From positions 284,142 to 348,141 of the forward strand of contig CALSME010000001.1 in the NCBI GenBank assembly GCA_943787375.1: a stretch of 64,000 nucleotides of DNA. Reading direction: 5' to 3'. Under the pieces are notes generated by a model. It saw only the letters and a list, made by a program, of their open reading frames with translations, did not search any database and had not been told where the DNA came from. Positions 10,308 through 21,030 of this stretch are shown here, one piece after another; position 1 is the first letter of the stretch; every line of letters starts with the position of its first letter. The translations under genes were made by a program, and so were the position numbers. This DNA is from an uncultured Polaribacter sp. (GTDB taxonomy: Bacteria > Bacteroidota > Bacteroidia > Flavobacteriales > Flavobacteriaceae).

Positions 10308-11585
10308 CTATTTGGCAGGCAATACTTTACCAACACATTCACCAAAACCAATTCGAACATGCTCGTTTTTACAATGTGCACGCATAATAACGGTATCATG
10401 ATCATTGATAAATGTACGCGTCGTTCCATCTTTTAATAGGATTGGATTTTGACCCCGCCAAGTCAATTCCAACATCGAACCATAACTGTCCTTTGTTGGT
10501 CCAGAAATCGTTCCAGAACCCATCATGTCTCCAGCTTCTACTGGACAACCATTTACAGTATGATGTGCCAATTGTTGTGCCATGGTCCAATACATATATT
10601 TAAAATTTGAATTTGAAAGGATGGTTTCTTCACCATTTTCTGGCTGAATAGCAACTTGCAAATGAATGTCATAACTTCCTTTTCCTTCTTGCTTTAAATA
10701 AGGTAAGGGAGTATGAACTTGTTTTGGGTTATTAGTTCTAAAGGGTGCTAAAGCATCTAGTGTTACAATCCAAGGAGAAATCGTAGAAGCAAAACTTTTC
10801 CCTAAAAAGGGGCCTAAAGGCACATATTCCCAAGCTTGAATATCTCTTGCCGACCAATCATTAAATTGTACCAATCCAAAAATATGTTCTTCAGCTTCGT
10901 GAATTGGAATGCGATCTCCCAATGTATTTGCATCGGTTGTTATAAATGCCATTTCCAATTCGAAATCTAATAGTTTGCTAGGTCCAAAGCCAGGAGTATT
11001 ACTACCTTCAGCTGGTTTCGTTTGTCCATATGGCCTTCTAACAGGAGTTCCAGATGGGATAATCGAAGAACTTCTTCCGTGATATCCAATAGGGATATGA
11101 AGCCAATTTGGTAACAATGCATTTTCCGGATCTCTAAATAAGGAGCCTACATTGGTAGCATGTTCTTTACTGGCATAAAAGTCGGTGTAATCTCCAACCG
11201 AAACTGGCAATAGCATTTCTACTTCGTCCATTCTGAATATAATGTGTTCTTTATGGGTTGCATTGTCTCGGAGCTTTCCATTTGTTACCTCAAAAATATC
11301 AGCAATTCTGTTTCGAACCAAACGCCATGTTTTTCTCCCATCTGCAATAAAATCATTTAAATTGTCTTGCAAAAAAATATCGTCAGTTAATGGAATTCCA
11401 TTAAAATAACCCAATTGATGCAATGCGCCTAAATCAATGGCAAAATCACCAATTCTACTTCCAATTGTTATGATATCCTCTTTAGTGATAAAAACACCAA
11501 AAGGTATATTTTGGATTGGAAAATCGGAATCCTTGTTGACATTCAACCAAGATTTTCTATTTGGATTGTTTGCAGTTATAATCAT
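10308..11585 (-). CDS. fahA: Fumarylacetoacetase
   Basis: MIITANNPNRKSW start, HIPIGYHGRSSSI, DWSARDIQAWEYVPLGPF, GDMMGSGTISGP; internal start chosen. Confidence 0.93.
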   Translation of the reverse strand: MIITANNPNRKSWLNVNKDSDFPIQNIPFGVFITKEDIITIGSRIGDFAIDLGALHQLGYFNGIPLTDDIFLQDNLNDFIADGRKTWRLVRNRIADIFEVTNGKLRDNATHKEHIIFRMDEVEMLLPVSVGDYTDFYASKEHATNVGSLFRDPENALLPNWLHIPIGYHGRSSSIIPSGTPVRRPYGQTKPAEGSNTPGFGPSKLLDFELEMAFITTDANTLGDRIPIHEAEEHIFGLVQFNDWSARDIQAWEYVPLGPFLGKSFASTISPWIVTLDALAPFRTNNPKQVHTPLPYLKQEGKGSYDIHLQVAIQPENGEETILSNSNFKYMYWTMAQQLAHHTVNGCPVEAGDMMGSGTISGPTKDSYGSMLELTWRGQNPILLKDGTTRTFINDHDTVIMRAHCKNEHVRIGFGECVGKVLPAK

Positions 11586-11785
11586 TTTTTGATTTTTATA
11601 TTTTAAATCAAATTTATGCATTTTTTTTCCATTTTCACCTTGAAAAATAATCAATAACGTATTTTGATACCCTCTTTTTTTTGGATTTAATAATTGTTAA
11701 TATAAATGTTTAAAATATCAATAAAACGTATTCAATGGATGTATCATTTTCAGTATTTTTGTAAACTTAAATAACACACACAACA

Positions 11786-13060
11786 ATGCAACAAGATAAC
11801 TTAATTTTCGACCTGATAGAAGAGGAGAAAGAAAGACAATTAAACGGATTAGAATTAATTGCTTCAGAAAACTTTGTAAGTGACCAAGTAATGCGAGCTC
11901 AAGGTTCTGTTTTAACCAACAAATATGCAGAAGGGTATCCCGGAAAACGTTATTATGGCGGTTGTGAAGTTGTTGATATTGTTGAACAAATTGCGATTGA
12001 TAGAGCCAAAGAGTTATTTGGTGCTGCCTATGTAAATGTACAACCACACTCGGGTTCTCAAGCAAATACAGCTGTTTTTTCGGTGTGTTTAAAACCAGGA
12101 GACAAAATTTTAGGTTTTGATTTGTCACATGGTGGTCACCTTACACACGGTTCGCCAGTAAATTTTTCTGGTAAATTATACAAAACCTCTTTTTATGGAG
12201 TTGAGAAAGAAACAGGAATTTTAGACTATGATAAAATTCAAGAAACCGCAACGAAAGAACAACCCAATTTAATTATTGCAGGTGCATCTGCATATTCTAG
12301 AGATATCGATTTTAAACGTTTCAGAGTTATTGCTGATAGTGTTGGTGCAATTTTATTGGCAGACATTTCGCATCCTTCTGGAATGATTGCGAAAGGAATT
12401 TTAAATGATCCTTTACCACATTGTCATATCGTTACAACGACTACTCATAAAACATTGCGTGGACCTAGAGGAGGAATGATCATGATGGGGCAAGATTTTG
12501 ACAATCCATTTGGAGAAACATTGAAAAGCGGAAAAGTAAAAAAAATGTCATCATTATTGCAATCTGCTGTTTTCCCTGGTAATCAAGGAGGGCCTTTAGA
12601 GCATGTAATTGCTGCCAAAGCAATTGCTTTCGGAGAAGCTTTAACCGATGAGTTTTTAGAATACCAAATTCAAGTAAAAGAAAATGCGGCTGCCATGGCA
12701 AAAGCATTTGTAGCCAAAGGATATGATTTAATTTCCGGAGGAACAGACAATCACATGATGTTGATTGATTTGCGCAACAAAAACATTTCTGGAAAAGATG
12801 CTGAAATAGCACTTGGAAAAGCAGACATTACCGTGAATAAAAACATGGTGCCTTTTGATGATAAAAGCCCGTTTGTAACCTCAGGAATTCGTGTTGGAAC
12901 ACCTGCGATTACAACCCGTGGACTCTTAGCTTCTGACATGGCTGCTGTAGTTGATTTTATCGATGAAGCGATACAGCATGCAGAGAATGACAAAGCGTTG
13001 CATGAAATTGGAGACCGTGTTTCTGGTATGATGTCTCACAGAAGATTGTTTGTGATGTAA
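11786..13060 (+). CDS. glyA: Serine hydroxymethyltransferase
   Basis: [36 protein letters not shown]. Confidence 0.97.
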   Translation: MQQDNLIFDLIEEEKERQLNGLELIASENFVSDQVMRAQGSVLTNKYAEGYPGKRYYGGCEVVDIVEQIAIDRAKELFGAAYVNVQPHSGSQANTAVFSVCLKPGDKILGFDLSHGGHLTHGSPVNFSGKLYKTSFYGVEKETGILDYDKIQETATKEQPNLIIAGASAYSRDIDFKRFRVIADSVGAILLADISHPSGMIAKGILNDPLPHCHIVTTTTHKTLRGPRGGMIMMGQDFDNPFGETLKSGKVKKMSSLLQSAVFPGNQGGPLEHVIAAKAIAFGEALTDEFLEYQIQVKENAAAMAKAFVAKGYDLISGGTDNHMMLIDLRNKNISGKDAEIALGKADITVNKNMVPFDDKSPFVTSGIRVGTPAITTRGLLASDMAAVVDFIDEAIQHAENDKALHEIGDRVSGMMSHRRLFVM

Positions 13061-13064
13061 AAAT

Positions 13065-14837
13065 ATGATTCAGCAATTAAATTTCTTCCTACATTTACAA
13101 TCGAATACTTTGCTTGTGAAGAAATTTAATGGTTATCTTTTTGCTTTCTTTTTTTATACCATTCCATTGGTGAGCCAAGTTTCTTTTTTAGAAAGCGCTT
13201 CCTCGTTAGGTATGAATATTTCCTATGGTGATAGCGATTTGGGAGGGGGTGTCTCTTTTATTGATTTTAACAATGATGGATGGGATGACATTACTTTTGC
13301 AACCGAGGATACCGAAGAAATTTGTTTTCTAGAAAATAATGACGGTCTTTTAACTCGAGTTTACTTCACCGGAATTTCGAATACTTTAAAAACAAAACAA
13401 ATCATTTGGGTTGATTACGATAATGATGGAGATAAAGATCTTTTTGTTACGGCACTAAATGGTAGCAATCGTTTTTATAAAAATAACGGTGCCATGGTTT
13501 TTACCGATATTTCCAATACAATTGGCTTTTTTACTGACAACAAACACACTACGGGTGCATCTTTTGGAGATATAGACAATGACGGTGATTTAGATGCTTT
13601 TATTTGCAATCGAGACGATGACAATGAATCCGAGAGAAATTATCTATACCAAAATAATAATGGAATTTATACAGATATTTCTGAAGAAGCAGGTATTTTA
13701 CTAACAAGTGAAATCTCTTTCTGTGCAGTTTTTTTTGATTATAATAATGATGGACTTCAAGACATTTATGTTTCTAATGACAAGCCTACCTATCCAAATA
13801 GGTTGTACAAAAACAACGGAGATACTACTTTTGAAGATACCTCAGAGAGTAGTGGTGCAGGTATTTCAATAAATGCAATGACCACTACCATAGGCGATTA
13901 TAACCATGATGGTTGGTTCGATATTTATGTGACCAATACACCAGATGGAAACCAATTGCTGAGAAATAATGGCGACGGAACTTTTACGGATAAAGCAAGA
14001 GATTCTGGTACAGAATTCGATAGTGTAGGGTGGGGTGCTGTCTTCTTGGATGCAGACAATGATGCTGAACTTGATTTATACGTCAGTGGTGAATTTGATG
14101 GTACAAACTCCAGTTTATTACCTTCAGCATTTTATCACAATCAAGGTGATGATACCTTTCAAATACCAAATGATATTGGCTTCGAAGAGGACACCAGAAA
14201 GAGCTATTCGAATGCAATCGGAGACATTGATAATGATGGAAAACCAGATATTGTTGTTAGCAATGATGCGGAAACAAACTTTCTATTCAATAATAAGAGT
14301 ACAAATTCCAATAATTGGATTAAGATTCAACTAGAAGGAACCATCGGTAATAAAGATGGTATTGGGAATCGGATAGAAGTTTTTGCAGGTGGAAAGTCCC
14401 AATTCCGTTATACCTTATGTGGCGAAGGATATTTAAGTCAGAATTCTTCCAATAAATTTATTGGTTTAGGTGCTGCAACAACGATCGATTATATTAAAAT
14501 TACTTGGAACCATAGTGGGGTAGTAGAGATCATCGAGCAGGTAGGGGTCAATCAATCGATAACAATTCAAGAAAACAATGGGATATTAGGGAGTGATGCT
14601 TTTTCAATAGAAAAAATCAACGTATTTCCCATTCCTAGTCGCGATGGTGTTTTTCATATAAAGTCCAATACCCTATTTGAAAGCACAAAAATAGCAGTTT
14701 ATACCATTGCTGGAAAGTTCCTATTTTCTAAAAAAAATGAGGGTTCCTTGGATATTTCATCCTACGGAAAAGGAATTTACTTGATCAAGATCATCACGAA
14801 TAATCAAATTTTTACAAAAAAACTATTGTATTTATAG
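13065..14837 (+). CDS. CRTAC1/FG-GAP (VCBS) repeat protein with ASPIC/UnbV domain and T9SS type A C-terminal sorting domain
   Basis: Repeated DxNxDGxxD motifs; NWIKIQLEGTIGNKDGIGNRIEV...; C-terminal FPIPSRDGVFHI...GIYLIKI...KKLLYL. Confidence 0.85.
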   Translation: MIQQLNFFLHLQSNTLLVKKFNGYLFAFFFYTIPLVSQVSFLESASSLGMNISYGDSDLGGGVSFIDFNNDGWDDITFATEDTEEICFLENNDGLLTRVYFTGISNTLKTKQIIWVDYDNDGDKDLFVTALNGSNRFYKNNGAMVFTDISNTIGFFTDNKHTTGASFGDIDNDGDLDAFICNRDDDNESERNYLYQNNNGIYTDISEEAGILLTSEISFCAVFFDYNNDGLQDIYVSNDKPTYPNRLYKNNGDTTFEDTSESSGAGISINAMTTTIGDYNHDGWFDIYVTNTPDGNQLLRNNGDGTFTDKARDSGTEFDSVGWGAVFLDADNDAELDLYVSGEFDGTNSSLLPSAFYHNQGDDTFQIPNDIGFEEDTRKSYSNAIGDIDNDGKPDIVVSNDAETNFLFNNKSTNSNNWIKIQLEGTIGNKDGIGNRIEVFAGGKSQFRYTLCGEGYLSQNSSNKFIGLGAATTIDYIKITWNHSGVVEIIEQVGVNQSITIQENNGILGSDAFSIEKINVFPIPSRDGVFHIKSNTLFESTKIAVYTIAGKFLFSKKNEGSLDISSYGKGIYLIKIITNNQIFTKKLLYL

Positions 14838-16157
14838 TACATCACTTGCGCGCTCTATAATATTTTCTGGAAGTGCCTTCTTTGCTTTTGCGCCCATTTT
14901 TTTTAATTTCTCTACACTTGTAATCAGATTTCCTTTTCCATCAACAAGTTTGTTCATGGCAGCATTGTAATCTGCTTTAGAAGCATCAATTTTCTTTCCA
15001 ATTCCTATTAAATCATTTAATAAGCCATGAAATTTATCATACAAACTCCCAGCTTGTCTTGCTATTTCTAGTGCATTTTTTTGTTGCTTTTCATTGTTCC
15101 ACATGGTATCAATGGTTCGGAGTGTAGCCAATAATGTAGAAGGCGTTACAATTACAATATTTTTCTCGAAGGCCTTATTGTATAAGAAATTATCTGAATT
15201 TATTGCAACGGCAAAAGCAGGTTCTATTGGAATAAATAGTAACACGAAATCTGGAGATTCAATTTTATAAATATCTTCATACTTCTTTTCACTCAACTGT
15301 TCTATATGACGTTTCAGAGAATTTATATGTTCCTTTAGAAAAAGGGCTTTTTGAGTTTCATCTTCAGAATTTACAAATTGCTCATAAGCGGTTAAAGAAA
15401 CTTTAGAATCGACAACCATTTTTTTATTGTCCGGTAGATGAATGACTACATCGGGCAAGACTCTTTTACCTTCATCATTGGTAAAACTTTGCTGCACAAA
15501 GTACTCTCGATTTTTTTCCAATCCCGATTTTTCTAAAACACGTTCTAGGACCAATTCTCCCCAATTTCCTTGGGTCTTATTATCTCCTTTTAAAGCCTTT
15601 GTTAAATTGATAGTTTCCTTACTCATTTGCAAGTTCATTTCTTTCAATCCTACTATTTGCTGGCGTAAAGCGGCATGATAATCAATACTTTCTTTATGTG
15701 TTTTGTCAACTTTATCTTCAAAGCCTTTAATCTTTTCTTGCAAAGGGTTTAAAATAGTTTTTATGTTTTCTTTGTTCTGTGCCGTAAATTTTATCGATTT
15801 ATCTTCAAATATCTTATTCGCTAAGTTTTCAAATTCTTTGGTAAATTTTTCTTGGAGTTTTGTTACTTCCTCTTTGTTTTCATCTAATTTTTGTTGCAAA
15901 TTTCTTAAATCCGCAACTTGACCAGAATTGATTGTTAGCAGTTGTTCTTTTTCCTGTTGCAAAAACCGAAGATCTTTTTGAACTTTTATTGCAGCATTTT
16001 CTGCAATTTCTTGAGAAGATTGCAGTAAAGCATTTTGTCCTTCTAGTGCTGATTTCTCTTTTTCTGATTTTAATTTTCCTAGCAATCTACCTATAAATAA
16101 GCCAATTGAAATTCCAAAAACAACTATTAAAAAGTTAATTACCAAATTATTCATCAT
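14832..16157 (-). CDS. rmuC: DNA recombination protein RmuC
   Basis: GNWGELVLERVLEKSGL, VLPDVVIHLPDNKKMVVDSKVSL, coiled-coil N-terminus. Confidence 0.92.
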   Translation of the reverse strand: MMNNLVINFLIVVFGISIGLFIGRLLGKLKSEKEKSALEGQNALLQSSQEIAENAAIKVQKDLRFLQQEKEQLLTINSGQVADLRNLQQKLDENKEEVTKLQEKFTKEFENLANKIFEDKSIKFTAQNKENIKTILNPLQEKIKGFEDKVDKTHKESIDYHAALRQQIVGLKEMNLQMSKETINLTKALKGDNKTQGNWGELVLERVLEKSGLEKNREYFVQQSFTNDEGKRVLPDVVIHLPDNKKMVVDSKVSLTAYEQFVNSEDETQKALFLKEHINSLKRHIEQLSEKKYEDIYKIESPDFVLLFIPIEPAFAVAINSDNFLYNKAFEKNIVIVTPSTLLATLRTIDTMWNNEKQQKNALEIARQAGSLYDKFHGLLNDLIGIGKKIDASKADYNAAMNKLVDGKGNLITSVEKLKKMGAKAKKALPENIIERASDVL

Positions 16158-16197
16158 ATCAAATTAAGTCCTTAAATTTAGGACTTTAAAATATACA

Positions 16198-16737
16198 ATG
16201 AAAGCATTTTCAAGTTTTATATTATTTAGGCTCTTGGGATGGAAACTCATCAATGATTTTCCTCAAGATATCAAAAAGTATGTTGTGATTGCAGCACCTC
16301 ACACAAGTTGGATGGATTTCCCGATTGCAATTTTAGCAAGGATGGCCTCTGGAACGATGGTCAATTTCATTGGAAAAGGTTCTCTATTTAAAGGCCCTTT
16401 TGGTTTTTTATTTCGTCTACTAGGAGGAACCCCTGTTGATCGAAGTCAGAATAATAATTTAGTAGATTCGATTGTACATTTATTTAACTCTAAAGAAGAA
16501 TTCCGTTTGGGCTTGTCGCCCGAAGGAACTCGAAAAAAAGTCGCCAAATGGAAAACAGGTTTTTACTACATTGCAAAAGGTGCCAATGTACCTATTGTAA
16601 TGGCCACGTTAGATTTTGGAAATAAACAAATAAAGATATCAAAAGCGTACACAATTACAGAGAACATGGCTAATGACTTTAAATATTTTCATGCCTTTTT
16701 TAGTCATGTTCAAGGAAAAAATCCGGAGCAGTTTTAA
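16198..16737 (+). CDS. 1-acyl-sn-glycerol-3-phosphate acyltransferase family protein
   Basis: APHTSWMDFPIA (HxxxxD) and LSPEGTRKK motifs. Confidence 0.85.
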   Translation: MKAFSSFILFRLLGWKLINDFPQDIKKYVVIAAPHTSWMDFPIAILARMASGTMVNFIGKGSLFKGPFGFLFRLLGGTPVDRSQNNNLVDSIVHLFNSKEEFRLGLSPEGTRKKVAKWKTGFYYIAKGANVPIVMATLDFGNKQIKISKAYTITENMANDFKYFHAFFSHVQGKNPEQF

Positions 16738-16776
16738 GTCAAAAAGTAGTTGTTTTTTTAAATACCAATCGGTTGT

Positions 16777-18018
16777 TTATGCAAATTTTTCAGAGACTTT
16801 TTCAGCGATCCGAACAATTACTTCAGTTGCTTTTATCATGGATTCAACAGGAACATATTCATACTTCCCATGAAAATGATGTCCTCCAGCAAAAATATTT
16901 GGACAAGGCAATCCTTTAAAAGAAAGTTGCGATCCGTCTGTGCCTCCTCTAATTGCTTTTATTAAGGGTTTGATTCCTATTTCTTCCATCGCCTCTTTAG
17001 CAATGGTAACAATGTGCATTACCGGTACAATCTTTTCCTTCATGTTAAAATATTGGTCTTTGATTTCTATGTTGACCGTTTTTTTACCGTATTTTTTATT
17101 GAAATCTACTCCAATTTGCTCAATAAAACGTTTTCGCTTTTCAAACAAATCAAAATCATGATCTCGAATGATGTATTCTAAAACTGTTTTTTCTACGGTT
17201 CCTGTGATGTCATGCAAGTGAAAAAAGCCTTCGTATCCCGATGTTTTTTCAGGAACTTCATTTGCTGGTAAATTTCTCATGAACGCGCTTGCAATGGTCA
17301 TTGAATTGATCATTTTCCCTTTTGCATATCCTGGGTGTACAATTTTTCCTTCGATTGTAATTTTAGCAGATGCTGCATTAAAATTTTCATATTCTAATTC
17401 TCCAATCTGACTCCCATCCATAGTATATGCCCAATCTGCATTGAATTTTTCGACATCAAATAAGTGTGCTCCTTTGCCAACTTCTTCGTCTGGAGTGAAG
17501 CAAATTCGAATGGTACCATGCTTGATTTGAGGATTTTGAACCAAATACTCCATGGCTGAAACGATTTCTGTAATTCCTGCTTTGTCGTCCGCTCCTAAAA
17601 GCGTTGTACCATCTGTGGTAATAATAGTCTGCCCTTTGTATTGCAACATATCGTCGAAGTAGTCAGGAGACAACACAATGTTTTGTGTTTTGTTTAAAAC
17701 AATATCATTCCCATCATAATTCGAGTGTATTTGTGGGTTGACATTTCTCCCTGTAAAATCAGGACTCGTATCAATGTGTGAAACAAAACCGATGGTGGGT
17801 ACTTTATAATTAATATTACTTGGTAATGTAGCCATTAGGTAACAGTTTTCATCCAAAACCACATCTTCTAAACCAATTTCATTGAGTTCTTTTTCTAACA
17901 AACGTGCTAAATTCCATTGCTTTTCTGTAGAAGGGAAATTAGGGTTATTGGGATCTGATTCTGTATCTATGGTAACATAACTTACAAATCTTTTAATAAT
18001 ATTTTCTTTTGTGATCAT
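16777..18018 (-). CDS. pepT: Peptidase T
   Basis: GFVSHIDTSPDFTG, LLGADDKAGITEIV, FTPDEEVGKGAHLFD, IRGGTDGSQLSFKGLPCPNIFAGG. Confidence 0.95.
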   Translation of the reverse strand: MITKENIIKRFVSYVTIDTESDPNNPNFPSTEKQWNLARLLEKELNEIGLEDVVLDENCYLMATLPSNINYKVPTIGFVSHIDTSPDFTGRNVNPQIHSNYDGNDIVLNKTQNIVLSPDYFDDMLQYKGQTIITTDGTTLLGADDKAGITEIVSAMEYLVQNPQIKHGTIRICFTPDEEVGKGAHLFDVEKFNADWAYTMDGSQIGELEYENFNAASAKITIEGKIVHPGYAKGKMINSMTIASAFMRNLPANEVPEKTSGYEGFFHLHDITGTVEKTVLEYIIRDHDFDLFEKRKRFIEQIGVDFNKKYGKKTVNIEIKDQYFNMKEKIVPVMHIVTIAKEAMEEIGIKPLIKAIRGGTDGSQLSFKGLPCPNIFAGGHHFHGKYEYVPVESMIKATEVIVRIAEKVSEKFA

Positions 18019-18076
18019 CTTTTATGTTTTTTACACTACTACTATAACAATTATGGAGTAGGGGTTTTGATATTTA

Positions 18077-19120
18077 TTATTTCAATATGAGTTTGCCTAT
18101 TTTATTGTTGCCAGACAACCACGCTGTATTTATATCTACAAACTGAATGGCATAATAGCCCTCTTTTGATACCTCCTTCCATGTCTTTCCAGCATCATTT
18201 GAAAAAGCAATCCCTGTTTTACCCACTGCAAAAATCTCTTGTCCCTGAGTTCCTGGAACATATTGTACACAACTTTTATAGTTTGGAATTTGCGAATCTG
18301 CAACCAATTTCCAAGTTTTCCCACCATCAGAAGTAATGGCTTTATTTGCGGTGTTTTCTGAGGACTTTGAATAATCTCCGCCCATTATAATTCCATGATT
18401 CATATCATAAAAATCTATAGAATAAATACCTTGAGGCCCTTTTCCTTGAACGATAGGGGTATTGTAAATTTCCCAGGTTTTTCCATAATCGTTTGATTTT
18501 AAGATTCGTGCTTTTTTTCCTCCAGAAGCAATCCATACCGTACTTCCTTTTATTTTTATATTGGTATTGCTAGCTGCAAAAAAAGCTTCTCCTTCTTCAA
18601 AAATTGGTAATGAGCTACAGGGTAATTTTTGCCAAGTTTTTCCTCGATCTTCTGTGACAATAATAGAAGCACAATTTTCTGTTGGATCTCCTACTGCAAT
18701 TGCATGCACCTTATCTTCAAAAAAATGCATTGCGTCATAAAATACCTTTTCATTCTTTTCTGAATAAACCAAACTTGTTTTTCCTTCTGATAATTTATAT
18801 AACAAAGCTGGGTTTCCAATCGAAAGTGCAAAATAATCGGTTCCATTAAAAGCAATACTTCTAAAATTAGGTATTATGGAGTCTTGGTAGCTAGGGAAAT
18901 AAACTTGTGAACGCTTTTCATCTTCTGAAAAAATCCCAATGATACCGCTTGAGCCTGCGAAGGCAACACTAGTTGAATCGATGACTTGGATTGCTCGAAT
19001 GCTTGTATTTTTTATATGAAAGCTTTTTATTACTACAGATTCAATGGTTCTAGGTTGATAGGGGGGTTGGCAAGAAATTAAAATAATTGCTACCAAAATA
19101 AGGATTGGAAATCTTTTCAT
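18077..19120 (-). CDS. YCF48/BNR-repeat (sialidase-like beta-propeller) lipoprotein, often annotated oxidoreductase
   Basis: Lipobox ILISCQPP; repeated S/TxDxGKTWxxV (DRGKTWQKL, DYGKTWEIY, DGGKTWKLV, DAGKTWKEV). Confidence 0.8.
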   Translation of the reverse strand: MKRFPILILVAIILISCQPPYQPRTIESVVIKSFHIKNTSIRAIQVIDSTSVAFAGSSGIIGIFSEDEKRSQVYFPSYQDSIIPNFRSIAFNGTDYFALSIGNPALLYKLSEGKTSLVYSEKNEKVFYDAMHFFEDKVHAIAVGDPTENCASIIVTEDRGKTWQKLPCSSLPIFEEGEAFFAASNTNIKIKGSTVWIASGGKKARILKSNDYGKTWEIYNTPIVQGKGPQGIYSIDFYDMNHGIIMGGDYSKSSENTANKAITSDGGKTWKLVADSQIPNYKSCVQYVPGTQGQEIFAVGKTGIAFSNDAGKTWKEVSKEGYYAIQFVDINTAWLSGNNKIGKLILK

Positions 19121-19167
19121 TTTTGATATTTTTACACAACGAAATTAATGAATACAAATTGAGTTTT

Positions 19168-20088
19168 ATGAAAAAAGCATTGGTAATTTCTGGTGGTGGG
19201 AGCAAAGGCGCATTTGCTGGGGGTGTTGCACAGTATTTAATGAAGGAGGAAAGAAAAGAGTATGATCTCTTTTTAGGAACTTCTACAGGAAGTCTTATGG
19301 TCTCGCATTTAGCATTAGGAAAATTAGATGCATTAAAGAAATTGTATACCAATGTCGATCAAAAATCAATTTTTAGTAATAGCCCTTTTACCATTCGAAA
19401 AGTTGCTGGCGAAAAAGTAATTAGTATCAATCACTTGAACACACTTTGGAACTTTATCAAAGGAAGAAAAACATTTGGTGAAAGCAAAAATTTACGAAAA
19501 CTCATTAAAGAAAATATTACACTAGAAATGTACGATTTAATTAGAAATAATCATAAAGAAGTGGTGGTAACGATTTCTAATTTAACTGCCAATAAGATTG
19601 AATACAAATCGATCAATGATTGTTCATATGAAGACTTTTGTGATTGGATTTGGGGATCTTGTAACTATGTGCCTTTTATGAGTTTGTTAGAAAAGGACCA
19701 TTGCCAATACGGAGATGGCGGTTTCGGAGCTTTAATTCCAATTCGAGAAGCCATTTTAAGAGGTGCTACAGAGATTGATGCCATTATTCTCGATACAGAA
19801 GTTACTCAATTAAATCGAATGCCTTCTAAAAACCCTTTTTCACTGCTGTTTGATGTATTTGACTTTATGCTAACCCATGTCGAAAAACACAATATTACCA
19901 TTGGAAAATTAGCCGCAAACAATAAAAATGTTACTTTAAACTTATACTACACTCCAACGGTTTTAACCACAAATTCATTAGTGTTTGATAAGAAATTGAT
20001 GCGCTCCTGGTGGGAATCAGGATTTATCTATGCGAAGACGAAACAAGAAGTGGATATGAGTGCGTTTAGGCCAAATACAATAGACTAA
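19168..20088 (+). CDS. Patatin-like phospholipase
   Basis: VISGGGSKGAFAGGVAQYL and GTSTGSL (GxSxG); DGGFGALIPI; start at internal MKKALVISGGG. Confidence 0.87.
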   Translation: MKKALVISGGGSKGAFAGGVAQYLMKEERKEYDLFLGTSTGSLMVSHLALGKLDALKKLYTNVDQKSIFSNSPFTIRKVAGEKVISINHLNTLWNFIKGRKTFGESKNLRKLIKENITLEMYDLIRNNHKEVVVTISNLTANKIEYKSINDCSYEDFCDWIWGSCNYVPFMSLLEKDHCQYGDGGFGALIPIREAILRGATEIDAIILDTEVTQLNRMPSKNPFSLLFDVFDFMLTHVEKHNITIGKLAANNKNVTLNLYYTPTVLTTNSLVFDKKLMRSWWESGFIYAKTKQEVDMSAFRPNTID

Positions 20089-20089
20089 T

Positions 20090-20870
20090 TTATTTGAATT
20101 CAAGATACATATTGTTTCCTGTTAGTGTCGTTAATTTTGAATTTGAAATTTCTTTTGGGTATTCTTTTTTTCGAGAATGAAAATCTCCTCTAACTCCTGT
20201 TAAGACGTAATTGATGGATCGGTCAAGAAGCGGATCAGTTTGTTCACCTAAAATACCTAAATTCCCGAAATATTCTCCCAATTCAATTCCAGGTAAAGTT
20301 ACTTCAGGAAGATATCCATTGATTTCATTTTGATTGTCTTTGTTTGTAATTTCAAAGACAATAGGTTGTATTGCATAGCGATGATTTAGATTAAAATTCG
20401 AGCCATTTTTCCTAAAACCATACCTCTTGTAACGCCCTTTGTAGTTGCATCCGATTCTGGAATTACATACCTCATATCACCAATACATTGCTCATAGTCA
20501 TTTTATGACGAACCAAACCAAACTCTATTCCGTTGTTTAGCGTAACCCCATGAAAAGCATTTTCTAGTACCGTATAATTATTAACAATCCATGAAAACCG
20601 ATCCGTTGGTCTTAAAAGCTGGCCTTCAAAAATATTTTCTGGATTTGAAAATCCCGCGAGATAATTGTTCAATGTTGTTTGAGATTTAAATCGGTTGTCA
20701 GCTAATTCTGGCTTTAAACTTTGCCAAAAATAGTAGGCATTTAAGCCCTTACATACAAAGTCGTTTATTTCAATGTTTTTTGGAATCACTTCCGTTTTAG
20801 AAGCGCAATTATATAAAAAGAATAGCAGTAATAAAACCAGTTAAAATATACGAAAAATAGCAAATTTCAT
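20090..20870 (-). pseudogene. Degraded S41 family peptidase lipoprotein, catalytic core missing
   Basis: ATG at 20870 with lipoprotein signal interrupted by TAA (20841-20843); N-terminal VIPKNIEINDFVCKGLNAYYFW...FSWIVNNYTVLE...FGLVRHK; frameshift near 20495-20510; then RYVIPESDATTKGVTRGM joined directly to NLNHRYAIQPIVFEITNKDN...LGILGEQTDPLLDRSINYVLTG. Confidence 0.8.
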
Positions 20871-21030
20871 AGTATATTGTTTTTTCTAGTAACGAATTTT
20901 AAAACGTACTCATATTTATTATTTTTTATTATTTGTAACAAATTAAAATTCAACTCGTCGTAATTAAGTAAATCAGATATACAATAGGGTTTTGTATCAA
21001 AATAAGGAAATTAGTATAATCAAGGCAACA

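Noticed and set aside
11718-12128. 136-aa minus-strand ORF over the glyA start
   Set aside because: Antisense to an unmistakable glyA; composition is a shadow frame (Leu/His/Gln-rich) with no recognisable domain.
14035-14334. 99-aa ORF within the FG-GAP repeat gene
   Set aside because: Alternative frame of repeated Asp-rich codons in a clear CDS.
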